Positions 47,036 through 56,216 of a stretch of DNA of 64,000 nt are shown piece by piece. This DNA is from Acidobacteriota bacterium (GTDB lineage Bacteria > Acidobacteriota > Vicinamibacteria > Vicinamibacterales > UBA823): positions 1 through 64,000 of the forward strand of contig PCAK01000036.1 of the NCBI GenBank assembly GCA_002730525.1, read 5' to 3'. The translations under genes and the position numbers were made by a program. Under the pieces are notes generated by a model. The model saw only the letters and a list, made by a program, of their open reading frames with translations. It searched no databases and was not told the DNA's origin. Positions within the stretch are counted from its first letter, which is position 1; each line of letters opens with the position of its first letter.

Positions 47036-48558
47036 GCGGCTGCTCCTGACGGATCGGCGGCGAGGGCGTGCGCCAGCCAGGCGGCTCCGAACGTCGCACT
47101 CGAGCCGATGAGGACATACCACTGCCACGAGATCGGTGTGAACGTTCGGATGCCGAGCATGAAGAGGATGCCGGCCACGATGCCAACCAGGGCGGCCCGC
47201 GGCCCGATCCGCGTCGTCAGGGTGCCGAGCAGAAACGTCCCGAGCAGGACGCCGTTGGTGAACGAGGCGATGCCAAGGACCTCGTCGACGACGCGGGTCG
47301 ACAGTTCGATGGCCGCGACGGCGACACCGAGTTGGACCACGCCCCAGCCAACCGTGGCCCAGCGCGAGACCGTCAGGTAGTGCCGTTCGGATCGGGCGTG
47401 GCCCGTCAGCGGCATGTAGAAATCGGCGAGCAGGGCGGCCGACGACGAGTTCAGGGAGGACGACAGCGTGGACATGGCGGCCGCGAAGATGGCGGCGAGG
47501 ACCAGGCCGACGATCCCCGGTGGGAAGTGCGTCACGATGAAGTGCGGCAGGATGCGGTCGGTCTGTACCGCTCCACCCACCGTGAACGCGGCGATGTCGC
47601 CTGGCGCGTAGGTCGTGTAGTAGACCCACAGCATCACGCCGATGAGCAGGAACAGGACGAACTGTGTGAACACCACGACGCCGCTGACGAGGAGCGCCGT
47701 CGTCGCCTGGCGCGGTCCCCGGCTGCATAGATACCGCTGCACCATGAGTTGATCGGTGCCGTGCGTGGCGGTCGTGAGGAAGGCGCCACCGATGACGCCC
47801 GACCAGAACGTGTAGTCGCGAGAGAGGCTCAGGCTGAAGTCGAAGAGCCGGAACTTGCCGGCCGCGCCGGCCACCTCGACCACCTCGGTCCAGCCGCCCG
47901 GAATGCGGTCGAGGGCGATCGTCGCGGCGAATCCGGTGCCGATCAGGTAAATGGCCAGCTGGATCACGTCGGTCCAGATGACGGCTCTCATCCCGCCGAG
48001 AAAGGTGTAGGCAATGGTCACGGCCGCGATCGCCAGCACGGACAGGACGAGCAGGCCGGTCGTGGGCTCCAGCCCCGGGAGCCACCGTGCCGCGAGCGCG
48101 CTGGTGCCTGGCATGACGAGCAGTAGCGCGGACAGGACGAGCCCGGTGGCGAACAGGCGGAAGCCGTCAGCGAGACTGCGTGTGACGAGAAACAGCGCCG
48201 AGGCGAGTCGGCGCACGTTGTCGTCGAAGCGGCGGCCGAGTATCTCGTAGACGGTCAGGAGGTCGCCGCGAAAGTACGCCGGGATGAACAGCAGGGTGAT
48301 CGCCACTCGGCCGACGAGATAGCCGACGACCAGTTGGAGGAAGGTCAGATCGGCGCCGTAGGCGAATCCCGGCACGCTGATCAAGCTGACCGTGCTGGTC
48401 TCGGTGGCGACGATCGAGCCCATGATCGCCCACCAGGGGATCCGACGTCCGGTGATGAAGTAGTCGCGGACGTCGCGCTGCGCCCGCGAGAAATAGGCGC
48501 CCAGCAGGACGGTCCCGAGGAGGTAGGCGACCAGGACGATGAGATCCAGTGCGCGCAT
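47032..48558 (-). CDS. Sodium:solute symporter family protein, second copy
   Basis: A 508-residue SSS transporter. [20 protein letters not shown], then [20 protein letters not shown] represents the helix 1-2 region with the substrate and Na+ sites, and [20 protein letters not shown], then [20 protein letters not shown] and [14 protein letters not shown] are hallmark segments of SSS members. It is only distantly similar to the 44228-45967 copy, so the two probably take different substrates. It overlaps the serine hydrolase gene, implying co-translation, and follows the GHL10 hydrolase by 53 bases. Confidence 0.9.
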   Translation of the reverse strand: MRALDLIVLVAYLLGTVLLGAYFSRAQRDVRDYFITGRRIPWWAIMGSIVATETSTVSLISVPGFAYGADLTFLQLVVGYLVGRVAITLLFIPAYFRGDLLTVYEILGRRFDDNVRRLASALFLVTRSLADGFRLFATGLVLSALLLVMPGTSALAARWLPGLEPTTGLLVLSVLAIAAVTIAYTFLGGMRAVIWTDVIQLAIYLIGTGFAATIALDRIPGGWTEVVEVAGAAGKFRLFDFSLSLSRDYTFWSGVIGGAFLTTATHGTDQLMVQRYLCSRGPRQATTALLVSGVVVFTQFVLFLLIGVMLWVYYTTYAPGDIAAFTVGGAVQTDRILPHFIVTHFPPGIVGLVLAAIFAAAMSTLSSSLNSSSAALLADFYMPLTGHARSERHYLTVSRWATVGWGVVQLGVAVAAIELSTRVVDEVLGIASFTNGVLLGTFLLGTLTTRIGPRAALVGIVAGILFMLGIRTFTPISWQWYVLIGSSATFGAAWLAHALAADPSGAAA

Positions 48559-48611
48559 CGGGAATGTCCGAGCGGTCCACCGCTGCCGCGGGGCGACGCG
48601 GTGGGCCGCGG

Positions 48612-49859
48612 TTACCGGGATCCGGTTGCGACGGTGTTGATGCCGAAGGCCGCCTCGGCGACCTGGGCGAGGTAGTCAGCGCCGTGCTGCGCCTGATCGG
48701 TCAGGCTGTCGTACGAGAAGAGGACGATCCCGTCGGCGCGGTGTCGGCGTGCGGCGCGAATGTTGTCGATCGTTTGTCCGGGTGAGAGGCGGTACGCCCC
48801 GATCCCGGCCCAGAGATCGTTCGAGGTGGCGATCTCCCGTATGGCGGCGATCTGCGATTCGAACACGGCGGGGTCCTGAGTGTAGGCCATCGGGCAGGCG
48901 ACATCGAGGAGGCCGCTTTCGAGCCAGGTCCGCCAATCCTGGAAGCGGTGCGCCAGGGCGTCGGCTTCGTCGGGGACGAGCGCGGCGCTGAAGACCGCAT
49001 CGGGGCGGCGGCGCTTCACCACGGTGCGGAGCCGCATCAGGAGCGACGTCAGACGCGAGCGGCGCAGCGCGGTCCACCGTTCGGGATAGCGGTCGGCGTA
49101 GGCCGTGGGCCGAACGCGGGCGCGGGCATCCATGCGCAGGCGTTCCTCACCGGACAGATGCGGCCGGACGTCGGCGCGCAACTCCGCCATGGCCGACCGG
49201 CTGAAGTCGAAGCGGTCGTCGGGGAATCGGATGTAGTCGAGGTGGATACCGTCGACCGGGTAGCGGGCGACCAGATCGTCGAGGACCTCGGCCGTGTACT
49301 CCGCGGTGCCCGGCGCGAGCGGCGACAGATAGAGGCCTTCCACGGCGTCGAGGTGTTCCCGCGTCCAGCGCGACAGCCGGCCGAGGTAGCTTGGAGTGTC
49401 CGGCTCGATCGTGGCCAGTTGCTCCGCCAGGTCGCGAGGGACCATCAGCCACTCGGGGTGCCGGTACACGATGTGCTGCCGGGACGCCGGCAGGTCGTTG
49501 GCACTGGCCACGAGGTTGACGTTGACCCACGCATGCACCCGCAGGCCCTCGGCGTGGGCCGAAGCGATCAGCGCCTGGAGCGGGTCGAAGCTCGCCTGCT
49601 GGAACGCCAGCGCCGCGGCGCGCGGGTCGACCCCGGCGGTGAAATAGGCATCGCCTCGACCGCGCACCTGCACGAGCACCGTGTTGAATCCGTGATCGCG
49701 GGCGGTTCTGACGATGGCTTCGACCGAGGAGGGTGAGGTCAGCGACGTGCGGACCACCCAGAGTGCCCGTACTTCATCCAGGGGCTGGCTCGCTGCCGAG
49801 GTCGGCAGCACGCATGCCAGCAGAAGCGCGGCGAGGGCGCGGATGGACTGAACGAGCAT
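48612..49859 (-). CDS. Exported GHL10-family glycoside-hydrolase-like protein
   Basis: About 415 residues from the ATG at 49857-49859, with a signal peptide ([20 protein letters not shown]). The TIM barrel of the glycosyl-hydrolase-like 10 family (formerly DUF187) is recognisable from [20 protein letters not shown], then [42 protein letters not shown] with the family Asp-Tyr, and [11 protein letters not shown]. coli YngK and related enzymes act on glycans of the envelope. In this operon the likely target is peptidoglycan, releasing material that the two symporters import. Confidence 0.88.
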   Translation of the reverse strand: MLVQSIRALAALLLACVLPTSAASQPLDEVRALWVVRTSLTSPSSVEAIVRTARDHGFNTVLVQVRGRGDAYFTAGVDPRAAALAFQQASFDPLQALIASAHAEGLRVHAWVNVNLVASANDLPASRQHIVYRHPEWLMVPRDLAEQLATIEPDTPSYLGRLSRWTREHLDAVEGLYLSPLAPGTAEYTAEVLDDLVARYPVDGIHLDYIRFPDDRFDFSRSAMAELRADVRPHLSGEERLRMDARARVRPTAYADRYPERWTALRRSRLTSLLMRLRTVVKRRRPDAVFSAALVPDEADALAHRFQDWRTWLESGLLDVACPMAYTQDPAVFESQIAAIREIATSNDLWAGIGAYRLSPGQTIDNIRAARRHRADGIVLFSYDSLTDQAQHGADYLAQVAEAAFGINTVATGSR

Positions 49860-49892
49860 GGGGAGCGTCGTCGGGGGCAAAGGAAACGAGTG

Positions 49893-49922
49893 ACTGTATC
49901 AGGCAGGTTAACGCACTGTCAA
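49893..49922 (-). promoter_or_regulatory. Promoter of the GHL10-symporter-hydrolase genes
   Basis: On the minus strand a perfect TTGACA (-35), an 18-base spacer and TACAGT (-10) lie between murQ and the GHL10 gene, 34-63 bases before its start. The operon can therefore be transcribed independently of murQ. Confidence 0.72.
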
Positions 49923-49931
49923 CGCGGCACT

Positions 49932-50936
49932 TCAGCTCAACCCGCGTCGAGCGTCAAGGACCTGCCGGAGCCGTGCCTCGGCGTCCTCGCCGATGGCGTC
50001 GCCGACGGAGTCGCCGGCGGCCTTGAGACGGCTCATCGCCTTGGTATACGAGTCACCGGTCTTCTGCATGACGATCGCGGCCTTGATGTTCCAGCGCGCA
50101 TCATGCAGCAGCACGTCGGCGTCGTCGTATTCCAGATCGGTGATGAGGCCGATGATGCGGAGGGCTCGGTCACGGTGCTTCTGCGACCCGGTCTTCACGT
50201 CGACCATCAGATTGCCGTAGGTCTTGCCGAGTCGGACCATCGGGATGGTGGTCAGCATGTTGAGAACCATCTTCGTGGCCGTTCCGGCCTTGAGCCGCGT
50301 CGAGCCAGCAATGACCTCGGCCCCGACGACCGGCGCGATGGTGACGTCGACGAAGGTCTGCAGTTCGGTGCCGGGCCAGCAGGTGACGAAGACCGTCTTG
50401 GCGCCGGCCTTGCGGGAGCGCGTCAGTCCCCCACGGACGAACGGCGTCATCCCACTGGCCGAGATCCCAATCAGGACGTCACGCTTGGTCGGTCGGATTC
50501 GCGCGACGGCCCTGACACCACTCTCGTAGCTGTCGTCCAGGGCTTCCTTCGACCGGAAGAACGCGTCGCGGCCGTCCGCCATGATCGCCTGGACGAGGGT
50601 CGAGGACGTACCGAACGTCGGCGACATCTCCGCGGCTTCGAGCACGCCGAGTCGGCCGCTCGTGCCAGCGCCGACAAAGACGAGTCGGCCGCCCTTCCGG
50701 AGCGCCTCGGTGACCAGATCGACGACCACGGCGATGCGCGCGCGCTCGCGGTGGACCGCGCTCACGATTCTTCGGTCTTCGGCGACCATCAGATCGACGA
50801 TGTCGGCGGTCGACGCCTTGTCGATCCCCATGCTGGCCGGATTGATGGCTTCGGTCGGCAGGGCCTGCCACTTGGAACTGGAAACTTTGCCGGCCGCGGG
50901 TCGGCGGGGGCTGCGGCGATTGCTATCCGCGGACAT
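49932..50936 (-). CDS. murQ: N-acetylmuramic acid 6-phosphate etherase
   Basis: A 334-residue SIS-domain lyase that splits the D-lactyl ether of MurNAc-6-phosphate to GlcNAc-6-phosphate and D-lactate. TEAINPASMGIDKASTADIV is the typical start of the family, followed by GRLVFVGAGTSGRLGVLEAA, then EMSPTFG with the catalytic Glu, ALDDSYESGVRAV, VLIGISASGMTPFVRGGL and GSTRLKAGTATKMVLNMLTT. The C-terminal three-helix bundle is complete. It identifies the whole minus-strand cluster as cell-wall recycling. No AnmK, NagA or MurP homologue lies in the window. Confidence 0.97.
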   Translation of the reverse strand: MSADSNRRSPRRPAAGKVSSSKWQALPTEAINPASMGIDKASTADIVDLMVAEDRRIVSAVHRERARIAVVVDLVTEALRKGGRLVFVGAGTSGRLGVLEAAEMSPTFGTSSTLVQAIMADGRDAFFRSKEALDDSYESGVRAVARIRPTKRDVLIGISASGMTPFVRGGLTRSRKAGAKTVFVTCWPGTELQTFVDVTIAPVVGAEVIAGSTRLKAGTATKMVLNMLTTIPMVRLGKTYGNLMVDVKTGSQKHRDRALRIIGLITDLEYDDADVLLHDARWNIKAAIVMQKTGDSYTKAMSRLKAAGDSVGDAIGEDAEARLRQVLDARRGLS

Positions 50937-51058
50937 GTTCGCGATTGGTGGCTAGCGTGGCCGGTTCCGGCCTGGCATGCATGTTAGGCTGAGGCCGTTC
51001 AGGGAAGGTTACTCGAACTTGCGGGTCTCCGAGAAGGGCCGCGACGGGAGGGAGAGTG

Positions 51059-52636
51059 ATGAGCGCGACTTCGAGTGGTGCGGGCCTTCGGCACGGAGTC
51101 CTGGCAGTGCTGGTCGTCGGCGTCCTGGGCGCGAGTCTCGGGTGCGGCGGCGCGCCGGCCCCGGAGGCGCGGGACACGCTTGTCTTCGCGGCGCCGGCGG
51201 ATGCCACGGTGCTCGATCCCCACAACACGACGGACAGCCAGTCCGATCAGGTCGTCCTGATGCTGTTCGATACGCTCATCACGTTCGACCAGGAGATGAA
51301 CATCGTCCCGGATCTGGCCGAACGCTGGAAGGTCGCCGAGGATCAGGTGACCTGGACCTTCCATCTGCGTGAAGGCGTGACGTTCCACGACGGCGCCAGG
51401 TTCGATGCGGAAGCCGTGCGGGCCAACTTCGCGCGCGTCCTCGACCCCGAGCAGAATCACAAGCGGTTGCCGCTCTTCGAGATGATCGATCACGTCGAAG
51501 TGATAGACGACTACACGGTGAATATCGTGACGGCGTATCCGTTCGGGGCGTTCGAGCCGACGATGGCGCACGTGTCCGCGGCGATCCTGAGCCCGGCGGC
51601 GGCGGCGACGCACGGCGGTGAGTTTGGCCGTTCCGCGGAAGCCACGTCCGGGACGGGGCCGTACCGGGTTGTCAGGTGGACGAAGGATTTCGAGATCGTC
51701 CTCGAACGCTTCGACGATTACTGGGGCGAGGCGCCCCCGGTGAAGCGGGTCGAGTATCGGCCGATTCCAGAGGCGGCGTCGCGCGTGATCGCCCTCGAGG
51801 CGGGTGACGTCGACGTGATCACCCACATCCCGCCGACGGACCTCGCGCGCCTGGAGGAGGAGGCAGCAATCGACGTGCACAAGGTCGTGAGTATCGGCGC
51901 GCAGCAGTTCCGGTTCAACCATGCGCGGCCGCCGTTCGACGACCCGCGCGTGATCCAGGCGATCTCCTATGCGATCGACCGGCGCGCCATCGTCGAGAAT
52001 CTGATGCCTGGGCTGGTCGAGGTGTCGACCGGCGCGCTCACGCCGATCATGCGGGGCTACGCCGAACTGGGCGAGATCAGCCAGGATCAGGGTCGGGCGC
52101 GCGCGCTGCTGGCCGAGGCCGGCTATCCGGACGGCTTCTCGACGACGATTTCAACGACGCCCAGGTACCTGATGGGCGTGGAACTGGCCGAGGTCATGGC
52201 GGCGCAGCTCGGCGAGGTCGGCATCGAGGTCGACATCAACGTGTTGGACTGGGGATCGATGGTCGCGTTCTGGGAGGGCCTGCTGCCGGAGAACAATCCG
52301 CAGGAGATCTTCATCATGGGCGCCGGGGCCTCGACGGCCGACGCCGACTGGGGGCTCCGGCCGATCTTCCAGACCCACCCGACCAACGAGAACAACTACG
52401 GCTACTACTCGAACGCCGAGTTCGATCGGGTGATCCAGGAGGCGATGCGGGAGACCGATCCCGACGCCAGGCAGGAGCTGTATCGCCGCGCCCAGGAGAT
52501 CGTGTACCTCGAAGATCCTGGAGCAGTCTGGCTCTACGACAACTACTTCATCCTGGGCGCCCGGAGCGGCGTCGTGGACATCACGCTATCGCCGCTCGGC
52601 GTCGTGACCTTCGAGCGGGCCGCCTTCAGAGAGTGA
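51059..52636 (+). CDS. ABC transporter substrate-binding lipoprotein (peptide/nickel family)
   Basis: A 525-residue protein from the ATG at 51059, with GGGAGGGAG upstream. The signal ends VVGVLGASLGCGG, a lipobox, so the protein is membrane-anchored. It has the family 5 SBP pattern: DTLVFAAPADATVLDPHNTT at the start, PDLAERWKVAEDQVTWTFHL, REGVTFHDGARFDAEAV, and WGEAPPVKRVEYRPIPEAAS in lobe II. It captures peptides or other solutes. Permease genes follow at once (GTGA overlap), but no ATP-binding subunit is in the window. Confidence 0.92.
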   Translation: MSATSSGAGLRHGVLAVLVVGVLGASLGCGGAPAPEARDTLVFAAPADATVLDPHNTTDSQSDQVVLMLFDTLITFDQEMNIVPDLAERWKVAEDQVTWTFHLREGVTFHDGARFDAEAVRANFARVLDPEQNHKRLPLFEMIDHVEVIDDYTVNIVTAYPFGAFEPTMAHVSAAILSPAAAATHGGEFGRSAEATSGTGPYRVVRWTKDFEIVLERFDDYWGEAPPVKRVEYRPIPEAASRVIALEAGDVDVITHIPPTDLARLEEEAAIDVHKVVSIGAQQFRFNHARPPFDDPRVIQAISYAIDRRAIVENLMPGLVEVSTGALTPIMRGYAELGEISQDQGRARALLAEAGYPDGFSTTISTTPRYLMGVELAEVMAAQLGEVGIEVDINVLDWGSMVAFWEGLLPENNPQEIFIMGAGASTADADWGLRPIFQTHPTNENNYGYYSNAEFDRVIQEAMRETDPDARQELYRRAQEIVYLEDPGAVWLYDNYFILGARSGVVDITLSPLGVVTFERAAFRE

Positions 52637-53574
52637 CCGCCGCCCTCGCCGCGTTCGGCCGTCACGTCGCGCGTGCGCTCGTGCAGGTCGTGCCCGTCCT
52701 GTTCGGCATCTCGCTGCTCGTCTTCCTCGTCGTCCACTTCATTCCCGGCGATCCGGCCGTCATCGCGGCGGGTCTCGAGTCGAGTCCGGAGGTCGTTGAG
52801 CGGATCCGGACGGAGCTGGGGCTCGACTTGCCGCTCCACCAGCAGTTCTGGCGTTTCCTGAGTGGTGCGGTGCAGGGGGACCTGGGCGAGTCGATTCGCA
52901 CGGGCCGGCCGGTAGCGCAGGAGATTGTCGAGCGGTTTCCCCACACCTTTCGGATCGCCCTGGGTGGGACGCTGCTGGCCGCGCTGCTCGGGCTCCTGGT
53001 CGGCGTCACGGCGGCGATCCACCACAACCGCCTCTGGGACAACCTCATCATGGTGTTGACGCTGGTGGCCGTGTCGACGCCGTCGTACTGGCTGGCCCTG
53101 ATGTTGATGCTCCTGTTCTCGCTCGAACTGCGCCTGTTGCCGTCGATCGGGGTCGGCACGCCGCTGCACTACGTCTTGCCGATCCTGACGCTCGGCATGC
53201 AGTCGGCCGGCCTCATCGCCCGGATGACGCGGTCGACGATGCTCGAGGTGCTGCGTCAGGAGTACATCCGGACCGCGCGAGCCAAGGGCCTGGTCGAGGT
53301 CGTGGTCGTCTACAAGCACGCGCTGCGGAACACGCTCATCCCGATCGTGAGCCTCATCGGGCTCCGGTTCGGCGGCCTGCTCGCGGGCACGGTGCTCGTG
53401 GAGAGCGTCTTCGCCATTCCGGGCATGGGACGGATGATCGTCGAGGCGGTGCTCAACCGCGACTTTCCACTCCTTCAGGGATCGGTGCTGGTCGTGGCGA
53501 CCGTGTTCGTCCTGACGAATCTGCTGGTCGACCTGGTCTACGCCATCGTCGATCCGCGGCTGCGAACGGCCTGA
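52633..53574 (+). CDS. ABC transporter permease, DppB type
   Basis: A 313-residue permease with a GTG start overlapping the binding-protein stop. The first helix (VQVVPVLFGISLLVFLVVHF) and the PGDPA motif right after it mark the DppB/OppB group. The EAA loop is in VLRQEYIRTARAKGLVEVVV, where it contacts the ATPases, and six membrane segments can be traced. It pairs with the DppC-type gene 11 bases downstream. Confidence 0.92.
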   Translation: MTAALAAFGRHVARALVQVVPVLFGISLLVFLVVHFIPGDPAVIAAGLESSPEVVERIRTELGLDLPLHQQFWRFLSGAVQGDLGESIRTGRPVAQEIVERFPHTFRIALGGTLLAALLGLLVGVTAAIHHNRLWDNLIMVLTLVAVSTPSYWLALMLMLLFSLELRLLPSIGVGTPLHYVLPILTLGMQSAGLIARMTRSTMLEVLRQEYIRTARAKGLVEVVVVYKHALRNTLIPIVSLIGLRFGGLLAGTVLVESVFAIPGMGRMIVEAVLNRDFPLLQGSVLVVATVFVLTNLLVDLVYAIVDPRLRTA

Positions 53575-53585
53575 GCGGGGCGCAC

Positions 53586-54416
53586 ATGCTGCAGCGATTC
53601 CGGGCGAACACGGCGGCGGTGGGTGGGGCAACGGTGATCGCGCTGTTCATCGCGGTCGCGGTCGTCGGTCCATCGTTCGCGCCCCACGATCCCCTGGCGC
53701 AGGATCTGTTTTCGAACTACCAGTCATCGAGTTGGGCGCATCCGCTCGGGACCGACCATCTGGGTCGGGACAATCTCAGCCGGATGATCTACGGTGCGCG
53801 CGTCTCGTTGACCATCAGCGTGACCAGTGTGGTGTTCGGACTGATCATCGGCATGGCGATCGGGCTCGTGGCGGCCTACAGCCGGGGTATCGTCGATGTC
53901 GTCTTGATGCGAGTCGTCGACATGCTGCTCGCGTTTCCCGACATTCTGCTGGCGATCGCGATCATCGCCGTGCTGGGTGAAGGGATCGTTAACACGATCA
54001 TCGCCGTGGTGGTCTACAGCGTGCCGCAGTTCGCCCGGATCGTGCGTGGTGCCGCGCTCTCCGTCATCGAAGCGGACTTTGTCAGCGCGGGCCGGGCCTT
54101 GGGTGCGTCGCATCCGCGTCTCGTGCTCCGCCACGTCGTGCCGAACTGTCTGTCGCCGATCGTCGTGCACGCGACGATCATGCTCGGGACGGCGATTCTC
54201 ATCGCCTCCGGTCTTTCTTTTCTAGGCCTTGGGGTGCAGCCGCCCGATCCCGAGTGGGGCGCGATGCTGTCGAAGGGGCGAGAGTTGCTGCGGAGCACGC
54301 CGATCGCCGCGGTGGCGCCGGGCGTTGCCATTACCGTGGTCGTGCTGAGTTTCAGCATCGTCGGCGACGGTCTGCGCGATGCGCTGGATCCGAAGCTGGA
54401 ACGGGAGGTGCGGTGA
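53586..54416 (+). CDS. ABC transporter permease, DppC type
   Basis: A 276-residue permease. The N-terminal helix (GGATVIALFIAVAVVGPSFA), PHDPLAQDLFSNYQSSS and HPLGTDHLGRDNLSRMIYGA are the DppC/OppC hallmark. The EAA loop is IEADFVSAGRALGASHPRLV. The gene ends GDGLRDALDPKLEREV, as is usual. The sulfatase gene starts two bases after its stop codon (TGAG-ATG). Confidence 0.92.
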   Translation: MLQRFRANTAAVGGATVIALFIAVAVVGPSFAPHDPLAQDLFSNYQSSSWAHPLGTDHLGRDNLSRMIYGARVSLTISVTSVVFGLIIGMAIGLVAAYSRGIVDVVLMRVVDMLLAFPDILLAIAIIAVLGEGIVNTIIAVVVYSVPQFARIVRGAALSVIEADFVSAGRALGASHPRLVLRHVVPNCLSPIVVHATIMLGTAILIASGLSFLGLGVQPPDPEWGAMLSKGRELLRSTPIAAVAPGVAITVVVLSFSIVGDGLRDALDPKLEREVR

Positions 54417-54417
54417 G

Positions 54418-55857
54418 ATGAGTTCGACGAACGTTAGACGCGGTCTGGCGGCGGTGGTGGCGGCGATTGCGCTAACGGCGTCGGCGTGTACGTCGCCGGT
54501 GCCCAGGGAGGCGCCCGCCGAGGGCGCGGCGACGCCACCGAACGTCATCTACATCCTTGCCGACGATCTGGGCTACGGCGACCTCGGCGTCTACGGTCAG
54601 GACGTGGTCTCGACGCCCAACCTCGACCGTCTGGCGGCGGAGGGACTGGTCTTCACACAGCACTACGCTGGGTCGACCGTCTGTGCGCCGTCGCGGGCGG
54701 TGTTGATGTCGGGACTGCACACCGGCCATACGGTGATTCGCGGGAACCGAGAGGTCCAGCCGGAAGGGCAGCACCCGATTCCGGACAGCCGCGTGACGTT
54801 GGCGGAGCGGCTCAAGGCGGGGGGTTATCGGACTGCGGCGATCGGGAAGTGGGGCCTGGGCGCGCCGGAGACCGCGGGCGTGCCCACGCGGCAGGGCTTC
54901 GACTATTTCTTCGGCTACAACGACCAGCGCGAAGCCCACTCGTACTATCCGGATCACCTCTGGCGGAACGAGGTGTGGGTGGATCTCGAAGAGAACCGCG
55001 ATGGTGCGCGGGGCACTTACAGCCACGGTCTGCTGGTCGAGGACGCCCTACGCTACCTGCGTGAGGCTGACGACCGCCCGTTCTTCCTCTACCTCCCGTT
55101 CACGATCCCGCATGCCGGCCTCGACGCGCCGGAGGACTCGATGGCGCCGTACCGCGGCCAGTTCGACGAGACGCCCTGGGAGGGGCAGCGCCGGTACATC
55201 ACGCAGGCCACGCCGCGCGCTGCGTTTGCCGGGATGGTGTCGAGGCTCGATCGAGACGTGGGCCGCATCGTCGACCTCGTCGACGAGCTGGGGCTGTCCG
55301 AGCGGACACTCGTGATCTTCACGAGCGACAACGGGCCGCATCAGGAAGCCGGGGCCGACCCGGTCTTCTTCGGAAGTAGCGGTGGGCTGCGCGGCATCAA
55401 GCGCGATCTCTACGAAGGCGGGATCCGGGTGCCCATGATCGCGCGCGGGCCGGGCACCGTCGCCGCCGGGGCGACAACGGATCACGTGTCGGCGTTCTGG
55501 GACGTGACGCCGACGATGCTCGATCTGGCCGGCGCGCCGCCGGCCTCAGGCCTGGACGGTCTCTCGTTTGCGGCGACGCTCCTGAACGAGCCGCAGCAGA
55601 CGCACGAGTACCTCTACTGGGAGTTTCACGAGCAGGGCGGCAAGCAGGCGGTCCGGATGGGGGACTGGAAGGCGGTGCGACTGGAGGTCCTGGAGGATCC
55701 GGAGGGCCCAATCGAGCTGTTCGATCTGTCGACCGATCCGATCGAGGCGCGTGATGTCGCCGGCGAGCACTCCGACGTGGTGGCCAGGATGACCGAATTG
55801 ATGCGTGAGGCGCACGCGCCGTCCGATCTGTTCCCGTTTCCCGGAGACCAACCATGA
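54418..55857 (+). CDS. Sulfatase (formylglycine-dependent), lipoprotein
   Basis: A 479-residue protein from the ATG at 54418, with GGGAGG upstream. It is a lipoprotein (LAAVVAAIALTASAC). The alkaline phosphatase/sulfatase fold starts PPNVIYILADDLGYGDLGVY with the metal Asp pair. The sequence VCAPSRAVLMSG supplies the Cys that is converted to formylglycine (CxPSR), and NREVQPEGQHPI and FTSDNGPHQEAG the other metal ligands. Such periplasmic sulfatases release sulfate from polysaccharides or glycosaminoglycans. It is transcribed with dipeptide-type permeases, which is uncommon. The last four bases overlap a small ORF. Confidence 0.93.
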   Translation: MSSTNVRRGLAAVVAAIALTASACTSPVPREAPAEGAATPPNVIYILADDLGYGDLGVYGQDVVSTPNLDRLAAEGLVFTQHYAGSTVCAPSRAVLMSGLHTGHTVIRGNREVQPEGQHPIPDSRVTLAERLKAGGYRTAAIGKWGLGAPETAGVPTRQGFDYFFGYNDQREAHSYYPDHLWRNEVWVDLEENRDGARGTYSHGLLVEDALRYLREADDRPFFLYLPFTIPHAGLDAPEDSMAPYRGQFDETPWEGQRRYITQATPRAAFAGMVSRLDRDVGRIVDLVDELGLSERTLVIFTSDNGPHQEAGADPVFFGSSGGLRGIKRDLYEGGIRVPMIARGPGTVAAGATTDHVSAFWDVTPTMLDLAGAPPASGLDGLSFAATLLNEPQQTHEYLYWEFHEQGGKQAVRMGDWKAVRLEVLEDPEGPIELFDLSTDPIEARDVAGEHSDVVARMTELMREAHAPSDLFPFPGDQP

Positions 55858-56057
55858 GGCCGACGAGCGATCACACCGCCCCGCGTTGTCCATCGATCGC
55901 GGCGCTGGCGAGCTGGATCGAAGAGTCGAACGACCTGGGCCGGATGCCGGAGGCCCCGGAGATTCACCAGTGCTGGGAGCGCCAGATGCAGCAGAACTAT
56001 GATGCCTGCATCGACGCGATGCTGGAGGCGCGGCGCCGGCGATGCCAGGCGCGGTAA
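55854..56057 (+). CDS. Small hypothetical protein co-translated with the sulfatase
   Basis: 67 residues, starting with an ATG that overlaps the sulfatase stop (ATGA). The third codon positions are strongly G/C, as in real genes here. The sequence contains four cysteines spaced over the protein (residues 12, 40, 52, 64) and a charged C-terminal helix (YDACIDAMLEARRRRCQAR). The TAA stop is already part of the left arm of the repeat element at 56055-56216, so the last residue or residues may have been changed by that insertion. No family is recognised. Confidence 0.55.
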   Translation: MRPTSDHTAPRCPSIAALASWIEESNDLGRMPEAPEIHQCWERQMQQNYDACIDAMLEARRRRCQAR

Positions 56058-56216
56058 CCCCAGAATCCACTTGTCTTGACGTGCCTGGCTTGTTCTGGAC
56101 GGCGGGGGCGGCGTTGCTCCTCGGTCACTTGGGCCCGCCAAACTCCCTCGTCGCGCCTTGCCCTCGCCGCCCAACCCGGCGTCAGACCCCGTCAGGTCAA
56201 GTGAACTCAGGGGTTA
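56055..56216. mobile_element. MITE-like element with 27-bp terminal inverted repeats between convergent genes
   Basis: The 162-base segment between the sulfatase-linked ORF and the opposing dehydrogenase is bounded by imperfect 27-base inverted arms (56055-56081 and 56190-56216) that match at 22 positions when aligned by hand. Each arm begins with TAACCCC and continues to CACTTG and TGACG. The TAA at the outer ends serves as the stop codon of both converging genes. The interior shows no coding sequence. This looks like a small non-autonomous transposable element or a REP-type repeat; no transposase is nearby. Confidence 0.5.
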
